Assembly: GCA_035771175.1 (NCBI GenBank)
Contig: CM069593.1
Span: forward strand, 37,694,741-37,758,740
Direction of reading: 5' to 3'
Source of the DNA: Paratinospora sagittata
Lineage: Eukaryota; Streptophyta; Magnoliopsida; Ranunculales; Menispermaceae
Length of the DNA stretch: 64,000 nucleotides
Shown one piece after another: positions 12,270 through 24,200 of the stretch. Under the pieces are notes generated by a model. It was not told where the DNA came from. It did not search any database and saw only the letters and a program-made list of their open reading frames with translations. The stretch's first letter is position 1. Each line of letters begins with the position of its first letter. The translations under genes were made by a program, and so were the position numbers.

Positions 12270-13206
12270 AAACAGTACAACGTGCCTTAACAAGAATGTA
12301 TGCATAACAAGGGATGTGATTCGTCTCCATGGCATACCAAGGTCTATTATTTCTAATCGAGATAAAGTTTTTCTAAGTCATTTATGGAGAGAACTTTTCC
12401 GTTTACAGGGACTAAATTGCATCAAAGCAGGGCCTATCATCCACAAACAGATGACCAAATGGAAGTGGTTAACCGTTGTGTGAAAACTTATCTTCGTTGT
12501 TTTTAGTTGTCGTGGGCTGAGTATTGGTATAATACTATGTTTCATGCTTCTACTAACACAATACCTTTCTAAGTGGTGTATGGACACGATCCTCCTCCAT
12601 TATTGAGGTATGGTTCCTTTTCCTCCATTGTTTCTGCTATGGATTCTCGTGTTAAAGAGATGCTATGTTAGATGAGTTAAAGGCTCATTTAAGTCGGGCA
12701 CAGTCAAGAATGTAGTTGAAAGCGAATGGCCATAGGTGCGATGTGCAGTTTAATGAGGGTGATATGGTTTATATTAAACTACGGCCTTGTCGTCTGAAGT
12801 CTCTTGCTAAACAAGTCAATGAAAAATTGTCACCTCAGTATTTTGGGCCGAATAAAGTGTTGCAATGTATTGGGCAGGTCGCTTATCGATTGGATCTTCC
12901 TTCTTCCGTTTCTATTCATCCGATATTTCATGTCTCGTAGCTCAAACAAGCTTTGGAGTCGATCAATTTATGTCAACCTGTGCCTACTATTTTGACTTAA
13001 AATTTGGATTGGGTGCTAGAACTGACTAGGGTTTTGGGTTTTGGGGATGCACCAATCGCCGCGAGTGGATCCTCTGTTTCTAAGGTTCTCATTCAATGAA
13101 AGGATTTACCTTCATTTGAAGCCTCTTGGGAATCTGTTGAATCGATTCGTAATCACTTTCCTCACTTCCACCTTGAGGACAAGGTGTCGCTCATTGGGGG
13201 GAGTAA
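12270..13206 (+). pseudogene. Ty3/gypsy integrase C-terminal half and polyprotein end
   Basis: Plus-strand frames read VIRLHGIPRSIISNRDKVFL (integrase core) at about 12,310-12,380, then MKANGHRCDVQFNEGDMVYI and a LSPQYFGPNKVLQ segment (12,716-12,940), the conserved GPY/F module after the core. The tail encodes a chromodomain-like LPSFEASWES and FPHFHLEDKVSL. Several frameshifts and stops are present. RT and protease are missing, so this is a 5'-truncated copy. Confidence 0.8.
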
Positions 13207-13485
13207 TGATAAGCTTCCTATTTTGCAGGTTTATTCGCAAAGAGGAAAGAGAAGAGAGGAGCGTAGTAATGTAGTGAACTGATGTATTAGGGGCACAAAA
13301 CTGAAAATTTGGGAAATATTGTAAAATATGCCGTAATGAGAAGTATAAAAGAAAGAAACTTCGTAAACCTTGTATTCTTTTGATTGGGCAAGAAAGAGAT
13401 AGGTGTTAATTCTCTAATGTGCAATTCATTCTTGCTGTACATTTCTTAATACAATTTCAATTGATTCTTGAATTGATACCTATCA
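13207..13485 (+). mobile_element. Short 3' LTR of the gypsy remnant (279 bp)
   Basis: It starts TGATAAGC just after the polyprotein tail and ends ACCTATCA, so the ends form a TGATA/TATCA inverted pair. A polyadenylation-like AAGTATAAAAGAAAG lies inside. The neighbouring duplicated MurD 3' end starts at the very last base. Confidence 0.6.
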
Positions 13486-13788
13486 TGGTATTGGTTTGGA
13501 ACACCACAACATCATGATTCCTACTTGATGAATACCTCAAATTTACCAAGAGGTGGCAATTTTCATTGTGAAGCATTTCATATTCAGGTAAAGCAAACGT
13601 TAAAGCTCCTTTCCCCATCATGATAATTCGCACTTGATTTCATAGAATTAATCACCATTTACCCTCATGTTTCTTCCATGAATGACTATTTAATTCTTGA
13701 ATGTGGCAGTTCGGAACTCAAAAAGTATTAAGTTCCTGAAACCTGCCATCTATGCTGAAAATTCCTGAACTCGTCAAAGCTCGCGCAT
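13485..13788 (-). pseudogene. Partial, decayed duplicate of the MurD terminal exon and 3' flank
   Basis: This 304 bp segment aligns with 13,833-14,151, the 3' part of the last MurD exon plus its downstream flank, in the same orientation. It keeps the [13 protein letters not shown] coding stretch (about 13,745-13,788) but lacks the bases that encode the final residues and stop region. Many substitutions separate the copies. It begins exactly where the gypsy LTR ends. Confidence 0.75.
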
Positions 13789-14063
13789 ATGCATAATGGG
13801 ATCAATATATAGTTCAATTAGCCATATGCATAATGGTATTGGTTTGGTACACAACATCACGACTCCTACTTGATGGATACCTCAATTTTTTCAAAATGTG
13901 GCAATTTGGATTGTGAATCATTCTATTTTCGGCTAAAGCAAAAGTGCTCTTTCCCCATCATGATATTTCCACTTGATTTCACAGAATTAATCACCATTTA
14001 TCATGGTTCTTCCATGAACAACTATTTATTTTTTGCAAGTGGCAGTTGGGAACTCAAAAAGTA

Positions 14064-14176
14064 TTAAGTTGAACTGAAATTACCCAAGGCTAGTTTCTGA
14101 AAGACCTCCCCTCTATGCTGAAAATTCCTGAACTCATCGAAGCTCGCGCATCCTGGGCTAAGTAAGATGGCATCCC
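14064..14176 (-). CDS. MURD: MurD exon 13: C-terminal signature and stop
   Basis: It completes the split Gly codon 474 and encodes [18 protein letters not shown] to GNFSST with stop TAA at 14,064-14,066. S480 and F489 match the Ser and Phe that hold the uracil/glutamate end in bacterial MurD. The 3' part of this exon is duplicated downstream. Confidence 0.93.
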
Positions 14177-17100
14177 CTGCATTCATGACAAAATCTGTGA
14201 TGAGCTTGATACTCCAAATCATGTATATAATGCAAAAAAAGAAGACAAAAAACATTGCTCCTTAAATACAAGGAATCTAACATATAATAGTCCTTTTAAG
14301 TCATTAAACACACTAATTTGGCTCAGTACTTCTTTAATATAAAAAGCAGGAGTTGAAAATTAGAGGTGTTAGTCTCAAGTCCCCAAACCCACCCTCCTGC
14401 AAGATGACATCACACAACGAAATCCATAAGTGAACTTGCAAAGGAACCATGACAAGCTTCAACTACCCCAACCCCTCCACTCTTTTCTCAAAGCAAATTG
14501 AACTCATCTAGCATGACCACAAACACCTCATATGTCAGCTATATTTGCAACGATTCCTCAAATCCTTGCCTAATTGGTGCCAGAGAAAACACAAAAAAAC
14601 GATCTCCCTTACATCAATCCTAACACTTTCAGAATCAAGGAGACTGCATCCATGTCACAGGATTGACTAAAGCGTACAATCCAGTCAGTAAGTTTAGCCT
14701 TCCTGTTGATGGGCAAGTCCTCCCCTTCAACTTGACTGTGAGCGACCTCCTTTATTTGACCTTAGATTAGTCCCATGAACAACAGAGACCACGCTGTATT
14801 TTACATATGCATTATATTTAAATTACCAATTTAGCTCTAGGTATTTTAGAAAAGTAGGCCAAAGCAATGACAAATCCTGCAATTATCAAAAACAACACGG
14901 AATGAAAATCAAAATTTCATTTTAACACACCTTTAAAAAATAAATGAATGAGACTGTTAGGTTGTGTTTGGTTGCTAATATTTTCTCGAGAAAAAGTTTC
15001 CCAACCTCCCTATTTTCTCACCCAAATTTTCTCATCTATACAAGTGAGAAATTTAATTTTCTTGTAAGAAGATTTTTGATACCACTGATTTTATTTATGA
15101 TTCTCTTCAATGAAACTTTTTTTTTCTCTTTTCTTTGCGTCAAATGAGTGCAAAAATATTGTCTTGTGCACAATCAAACAACAATGAAAAAACTCTCTCG
15201 AGAAAATTTACTTGAGAAATTATTTCTCAAGAAAATTATAGCACCTCAAGAAAATTTTCGCAGTTATAAACATGCCCTTAGTAAATCAAGCAACGATTGT
15301 TACAAACAAAACAATAGACCTATGTTACCTAGACTAGAATATGGGTGTTGCATGTGGGTACATATCTAGAGTCGAACTTGTTTATTCACAAATGAAGGGA
15401 TAAAGAGACTCAGCTAAAACATGTCCAAAAAATCTGAATTTTAGTGAGTAATTGGACAGAACTTTGTTCATTACTAAGTCTATATTGATTCTTCTTTTCC
15501 CCTTTTTTAATTCTTTTCCATCTTTTATTTATTTTTTTCTTCTCACCTAAATGAATTGTCACTTATTAGCCATTTTCTTCTTTCTCTTCTTTCTTTGGAG
15601 ATCTACATACGGGTGCTTAAAAATCCGAAATTCCAAACACATAAGCCATGCCCATTTTGGTGTCACTGTCACATTGTGTTGATACAAGTATGTATGATGG
15701 GCTGCAGTAAAGAGTTTGAGTAACTTGGAATAGACTGTAGATATCATTGTTTCAAGCAAACGGAAATATCTCAAATAATATCTCAAAGTGTTCTTGTCAA
15801 TAAAAGTCAACCACTTCCATAAAACTTATATAGGAGGAGGAGAGGGGAAAAAATATTTCACTATCATTTCAAAAATTTTTTGGGAAGTAGCAGTGGGGGT
15901 GTTGGAGGCTATTCTGATCAGCACTGCTAATCAACAGACTAGTAGCTGTAGCTATTTCCAGTTCAGTGGATGGTTCATCTTTATTCACAAATTACATGTC
16001 TAAAAGAATTGATTCCAAGAAAATACATAATTTTAAGCTTAGAAATAAAATTATTTAATTGAATGAAGTATTTAAGCAGAATGATTTACCTCATAATAAA
16101 GGTTCTAACATACATAAAAATTCATGTAAAACACAAATCACATGCAGGATTTGCTTGGATCCTATGTAAAAGTCTAGAATCTAGAATTATATCCCATAGA
16201 GCATTCATTGCAATAATCAAGAAAAGTTAGTTTTAATCCTTGAATCCTGTGAATAATTTGTAGTGGAAATACATTACAATTGATTGACATCACCAAAGAA
16301 AATTTCATACTTGATATATTGCAAGCAAAAGACGATCAGACATGACATATTTGTAATTTTAGATTATCTGTATAACCTTGTGAAAATGATATGCAGCTTC
16401 TGATCCAAAGCAACTTAAAAAAAAATGAGATAAACAAAAATAGAAATATATCCTATTGCAGCAAACTCTTGGCACAAGAAAAGGACGAACCATTTTTAGC
16501 AATACTTCTTGCACAATTTACTGCATCTTGCAGATCAGTAGCTCTAATACAAGGTATTCCAAGACCAGCAGCGCGTAATGTCTTATGAATCATCAGTCCT
16601 GAGAATCCAAACTAATGGAAATCCAATCACATATACAATTGGTTTGTAAAGTAATCCAAGAAGATTTATGAAAATGGAAAGTTATATGCTGAATACACAG
16701 AAAACAACTTCAAGAAACATGTTGGCAGGTAACTATCATTCGAAGATAGAGCTTTGACTAAGGAGAATAGATCACTTACGGTAATGACACATCTATGGTC
16801 TTTAAGGGGATACACCAGCTGCTCAAAACCAATGGATCCTTCAGCATTTAAAATCTGAAAAAGCCACAAGATGTAACCATTTGTGTCATAATTTGCATGG
16901 CCAATTGAACAAGAAACACAACATAAAAGAAAAGGACAGTGGTCTACCAACAATCCCACAATATACTTGTAAATGTGAAAATTTCTGTTCAACCCAGAAA
17001 GCCATTTCATGATGTATTCATGTCATAATATATTCGTGAACTTAGAGATTTTTCCCATCGAAAGGAAACTACAAGAGGTTGGCCCACATGGAGCATAAAT

Positions 17101-18186
17101 CGCCAGAAGACGAGCAAACCTTTATTACAAGAGACTACCCACATAAAAGTCCTAAAACGACCTAAATCCCAAAGACGACCCACCCAACAACACTTCTAAT
17201 TGAAGACTATCATTTCATTCCAACCAGATAGACCATAGCAAAGTTAGAGATGCCATCTTCCAAATAGCTCAGAAAATTTTAGAATGAACATCACCAACTG
17301 TAAACCTGAACACATCCTCAATTGAGCTTGACATCACAAAATCCAACTTGAGCTCTCTACCGATCTCCCTCCAAAGAGACTGGACGAAGGGGCACTGAAT
17401 GAAACGATGATCAATCGTTTCACCCTCATCCTTATGAAGGAAGCAACAATTCAGCGAAATCTGAATGTAAGGTGACCTTCGTATTGATCTTTTTCCTAGT
17501 CAGCGAAGAGAAAATTTGGACTCCAAATGAAGTTAAAACGATGGAAGTAGATTTAAAAGAAAGACAACCCAAATTGTCACAAGACTAAACATAATTGATC
17601 CAAGGAAGTCCTAACTCTCACCCCCTTGACTCCAGACAAAAACTCCTCTAAAACATTGATTTCTCTATCACGGGGATTGCAAACAAGGTGGAAGTTCCAA
17701 GAAATGATGCTACTGGCCGAATTAACTGGGTGGATAAAGGAGGAGATCAGCTTGAAATGCAAGCTAGAAAGGTTATAAAGAGATGAAAAGGTTGATGCTA
17801 AACTAGAAGGGTCACACCAAATATCCTCCCAAAGCAGATGTTATCTGCTTTTCCTTGACAAAACCCGATTGGACTAGAAAATTGAGGTCAAAGAGAAGCA
17901 ATAAATTTCCATGGGCTTAATAAGTTTTTCCGCAGCTTAAACCTGCATCTCAACTAATCTCAAGGATCTAGTGTCTGCTTCTAATGACTTTGGCCCACAA
18001 GTTTTTGTTCCTTCAGAAACACTAGAGCCTTGTTCCTTCCATTTATATTCCATATACCAAACCCAGTGTTGTCAAGGCGGTGGTAGGCGGTAAACCTTAA
18101 TTAGGCGAGGGGGGGCCTAGGCGGGATATAAAATATTTATTTAGAGGTCCCTAAAAAATTTATTTATTTATTCATTGGTCCCTCAC

Positions 18187-18217
<31 letters not shown>

Positions 18218-21200
18218 GTAATTATTAATTTAATTTATATATTAAATTATATGTAATTATTAATTTAATTCAAAAGTTGAAGTGAAAGAAAGGTGAGGAT
18301 TTCGCAGGTTTTAACAAAAAAAAAAATTAAAAAAAAAACCCTTTAAAAAAAATATTTGCTTAGACCTCCCCAAACCGCCTAGACGGTGGTCTAGGCGGTG
18401 CCATTACCCAAGGGGCCTAGGCGGCGCCTTGACAACACTGACCAAACCTACTCTCTTAAACCTGATCACTTTCTTCCAAGACATTTATCTTTGATATCCT
18501 CCTCTACCCTTTTCCACCAAAAGTTTATCATCAATCTTTCCAATCTAGTAGCTACGTACTAGAGGATACAAATGAGAGAAAGGTCATAAGTAGGAATGGC
18601 CTCAAGGGACTAACTGGATCAAAGCCATCCTACCTCCTATAGAAAGGTAACTTTTCCTCTAGCTAGACAATCCTTTGGAGATTTATGAAAACACCAAATC
18701 CAAAAAAGTTGCTTTGACCGGATTGCCTCCAAATGGAAGACCGAAATACTTCATGGGCGACAAGCCTATCAACAACTGATACAAAAAACCAAATCCCTCA
18801 CCCTTAGGGTTCCATTTTAATGCCCATTGTGGTGCTCTTGGATATTAATTTTGAGACCTAACAACACACAATGTTAATAGTGTTCTTGAAATTGGCTTCA
18901 TTTCCTTCTAAACGAAAGAGGGTATTGCCATCAAATTACAGATGGAAAACCTTGATCCTATCGCTACCAATCTCCATACCTCTAACCATGATACATGCAG
19001 AGCCTTATCCCTTAACCTCCCCAACAGATCGATGACCAAGGTCAAAAGAAAAGGTGAAAGTGGATCCCCTTGAAGAAGGCCTCTAGAGCTTTTGAACCTA
19101 ACACTAGGCTTCTCATTAATAAACACTGAGAACAAAACCGAACTAATTAAGCTAATTTTTTTGATATTTCGAACTACCAAAGTGCAAAGTGGATGTAATA
19201 TAAAAAAATATAAAAAATAAGTAAAAATTCGATGAAAGTTTAAATTTTGAATAAGTAAATGCAAAAAATCTATAAAATTCAATGAAATTCGACAAAATTT
19301 GATGAAGTTTGACAGAGAAGTAAGTATTTGTTATTTTCATCAATAAACAATAAGGGTGTGTTTGGTAGCTAAAAAAATTTTCCTTGAGAAAATTTTCTCA
19401 TGGTTGTTTGGTTGGACATGAGAAAATTTTCTCATAGTTGGTTATTAGTTAGTTATTCAGTTATATAACTATAACTTCTTAAATTTAGTGCAAAGAAATT
19501 TTCTCATGAGAAATTTATTTTCTCACCCCCCTAGCTGAAAAAACTATGGTGAAAAATGGTGTGCCTGAGAATTTTTTTTCTCACCTTTTTTGTCAACCAA
19601 ACATTGGAAAATAAAATTTTCTTAAGAAAATCACTATTTTCTCAAGAAAATCACTATTTTCCTGAGAAAATTACTATTTTCCCGAGAAAATTTCTATTTC
19701 TCACCAACCAAACACACCCTAAAAGAATACCCAATAATTATGCGCTATTTTTAACTTCATCAACTAACATAGTAATGTAAATAAAAATAATAATAAGCTA
19801 ATAAGCTAACAAATCATATAATTTACAAGATATGCCTTACCAAAAAAAGAAGAAAAGAAGCTAGAAAAACAAGAGTAAAGATAAAAGTAAGTTAAAATGA
19901 GACAAAAACTTAAAAGGCACTGATGGAGTTTCCAAAGCCATCTTTTTTTATTTAAAATTCCATATAGCAAGATAAAAAAGTAATACATTTGAATAATTTA
20001 CTAATAAATTAGGCAAGGTGGAATGACAAACTAGCAAATTATATGGCCTAGAAGCAAGCCACCACAAAATTGAGAATCAAAACATGGAAGACCGATCAAA
20101 ACCAAAAGCCACTATTTTAAATTCATTAACTCAGGTACAAAATTGATTTTCATAGGTCATTTATAAATATTTTTATATATTAAAAGTATATATTTATATT
20201 AGTCTTTAGTTTATATTACAATAAATCTAGATATTTTAGCATTTATGTAAAAATTCTCTAAATTTAGAAAATTTAGAAAATTTGTACAAAAATTATCCAT
20301 GTTGAATTAAATTTTCCTGAATTAATTTCGATTTTTAATTGACTGAAGTCTAGGGCAAAGTCCAATTTTCAATCCTTGCCTCCACTTAGTCCCCCATTGT
20401 TGAGATTTGTTTCCTGTACAGATTTATTTCCTGTACAGATTTATTTCCTTTAAGGATTTATTTCCTTTAAGGAATATAGCAGTTACTAAAATTGTAATTA
20501 TAGCTACAAGTACATAGCCCTGTATGTTTATATATATGGAGTCCCTCCATTAAGACAAAATACAAGAATAAGAAAATATTTTTTCTATTCTCCCGTGGAT
20601 GTAGGCCATAGAGCCGAACCACATTACATCTTATGTCGTTCGTTATTTTATTTTCTCGACATGGTATCAGAGACCTAGGTATCTATTACTGGAAAATTTG
20701 TTTTGACCTTCATCGTCGAAATCATTATTGTCGGCCTTCATCGCCGGAATCCTCTTGGGTAGCCTTCATTGCTGTCGCTGCCGGAATCTTCACACATCGT
20801 CGTAGCAGTCTTCATCTTCGTCACATTCATCACTAGCGTGGAAGCACTGCCACCAGTTCATCTTCGTCGTCGTCATCTGCTATCGTCGTCGACAGCGGGG
20901 TATCGTCGTCTGTGCCACTGACGCTGCTGCCGCTGCAACTGAATCGCACGTTGCTCTGTGTTACGGTGGTGACGAACGCGGTGCTCTCTGACGATCAAAG
21001 CGACTGAGTTTTAGCTTCCTGCTATGCGGTTCGCTTGTCGCGGAGATCCTCGGCTTCCTGTTCTGCAATTTTTTCATTGCCTCTGAACTCAAACTACTAG
21101 TCATCGTCTTCATCGTCATCGTCTTCAACACCTCTGTTACTGTTCACCGTCTTCACCGTCTTCATCGTCTCCAACGTCTTCATCGTCTTCACTTTGGATC

Positions 21201-24200
21201 TCGTCATCGTCATCTTCACCTTCACTGTCATCTTCACTCTCTGCAACTCAGATCTCGTCATCATCATCATCGCCTGCAAATTGCGATCCTTATCTTCATT
21301 GCCTGAACTTTTTGGTGTTTTCGGCCTTCATCGCAGGACTTGTCTTTTGTCGGCCTTCATCGCCGAAATCGAATACGCTGCAGTTATTATTTTTCTTTGT
21401 TGTTGAGCGTCGCTGCCACCGTTGTTGTCGCGTCTTGACTTCTTCGCCAGAATCACCGCCGAAATCTTCTGTTGGTGCGTGCATCTTCATCGTGGTTGTT
21501 GTCTCTACTTCAACCCGTCATCATCACTGCTCACTACCAAATCAATCTCGTCCACTACTGCTGCACAAGAAAACCCCTCCGCCGATCTTCGTTGCAGCAC
21601 CCTTATAAACCCGTCATTGTTCCTTGCTGCTGCTACTGCGCCTTCTTCTTCCTTTCTTTCTTTTTTTCCCGTCGTCTTTCTCTCTTCCCTTCTTCCGTCT
21701 TTTCCTTCTTCTGTCTTCTCTTTCTTTTTTCTTATTTTCAGCAACTAACCAAAAAAAAAAAAACATCAACCTCCATCTTCGGCCTTCATTGTCAAAGAGA
21801 GGCTTGTTTGGCGTTCATCGTTGTTATTGAAGAATTTGACCAGGCATTGTTATTGTTGTTGCTGCTTCCACCGGTACATGAGCCAAAAGAAAGATGTCCA
21901 GTGTACAATCAATTAAAGAACACTCTCTTAAGCAAGTCGGATTCAATCAGGATGAGATCAAGAGATTGAGAACTCTACTTGACACTCTTGGAAAACCCTC
22001 AAGTACCAACTCATTGGCCCATTCAGGTAATTTTCCTATTTCTATTGGATTTAACGTCTCGGATAAATCTTTTGCTAACTCTTGGGTTATAGATTCTGGT
22101 GCTACGGATCACATGACCAATTCTCCCAACATATTTCATACCTACAACCCATGTCCTAGTAGTCGAAAAATAGCCACAGCTGATGGATCCTTAACCACAG
22201 CTGCTGGTATAGGTGATGTTCACATCAGCCCCACCCTTACACTAAAAAATGTTCTTCATGTTCTTAAACTATCTACTAATCTTATCTCTATTAAAAAACT
22301 GACCCATGATCTGAGTTGTAATGTAACCTTCTTCCCTACTTACTGTGCATTTCAGGACCAGGACTTGGGGACGATAATTGGACATGCTAAGGAACAAGAC
22401 GGGTTATATTACCTTGAGACACCAATACATCTTATCAAGAGTACCACTTAATTTCTCTCTGAGCACAAACTTTCCAATAAAGAAAACCTATGGCTCCATC
22501 ATCGCCGCCTTGGCCATCCTTCTTTTCGATCTCTTAAAATCATGTTTCCTTTTTTGTTTCAATCTCTGAATGTTGAAGATTTTCACTGTGAAGTGTGTGA
22601 ACTTGCGAAACACAAACGTATATCTTTTCCACTTAATAATGACAGAAGTTCAGATCCTTTTGATCTCATTCATAGTGATATTTGGGGTCCCTCTCCAATA
22701 CCTAATGTTTCTAGAGCGCAATGGTTTGTGTCCTTTATTGATGATTGTACTAGAGTCTCGTGGATATTCTTATTAAAACAAAAATCCGATGTGAGCTTTA
22801 CTCTCCCTACCTTTCATAACATGATACACACCCAGTTTGGTGCTAAAATCAAGATATTTCGATCTGACAATGCTAAAGACTATTTTAATCAAACATTGAC
22901 CAACTACTTCCAAACCGAGGGGATCCTTCATGAATCATCATGTGTTTACACACCACAACAAAATGGAGTTGCTGAAAGAAAAAACGGTCACCTACTTGAT
23001 ACAACCCGAGCCTTTTTATTTCACAATAATATGCCTAAGTCCTATTGGGGAGAAGTTGTCCTTACTGCAACACATCTTATTAACCGTTTACCATCCCGGA
23101 CCCTTGATTTCAAAAGTCCTATGGAAAAGCTACGTCAATTTTATCCTAAGCATAAAATCTCCAATAATCTTATACCTAAAACATTTGGGTGTGTTTCATT
23201 TGTCCATGTTCACCAACCCAACAGGGGAAAGTTGGACCCTAGAGCTCTTAAGTGTGTTTTTGTCGGATACTCTTCCACTCAAAAGGGATATAAATGCTAT
23301 CATCCGCCATCAAAGAAATTTTTTGTCTCAGCCGATGTCACTTTCTGTGAACCTGAGCCTTATTTTTCCGTTCCTCCTCTTCCGGGGGAGAATGTCATCA
23401 TGGAAGATAAGGATCGGAACTCCCTTGATAACCCTTTTGATCCTTTTGACCCTTTTAACCTCCAACAAACCAAACTTGAATCTCCTACACCCCCTGTACC
23501 CAATGACGAACCTAAGGATCGGATGACTGGACAAGTGTACTCAAGGAATAAAGCTGCAGCTCCTGAACCGATGCAAGCTCAAGAATCTGAACCAATCCCT
23601 GAGAATGAGGTAACAAATCCTGAACCCTCCTTACAAATTTCATTCGTTCCTGAAACTAACAATGATCTTTTAGCCATTAGAAAGGGAACAAGGGAATGCA
23701 CTAAACATCCCTTGTATCCACTATCTCATGTTGTATCCTTTGAGAAGTTCTCACCAACCCATAAGAGTTTCCTTACCAGCCTGAACAATATTCAGACTCC
23801 TACATCATTATCCGAGGCTTTATCTAATACAAATTGGAAACAAGCTATGAATGTGAAAATGGAAGCTCTGGAGAAAAATACAACATGGGAGTTGGTAGAC
23901 TTGCCTCCAGGAAAGAAACATGTGGGATGCAAATGGGTTTATACAGTAAAATAAAAAGCAGATGGGTCCCTAAAGCGCTACAAGGCAAGATTGGTAGCCA
24001 AAGGATATACTCAGACATATGGTGTGGACTAGCAAGAGACATTTGCTCCAGTTGCAAAAATGAATATTGTGAGACTTCTGTTGTCATTGGCAGCCAATTA
24101 TGACTGGGATCTGCAACAATTTGATGTAAAGAATGCATTTTTACATGGGGATTTAGAAGAAGAAATCTATATGGAAGTGCCTCCAGGATTTGGCACCACT

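Noticed and set aside
21097..21830. Many overlapping open frames on both strands of the copia leader
   Set aside because: They result from TCATCGTC-type low complexity. None shows gag, zinc-knuckle or other domain features.
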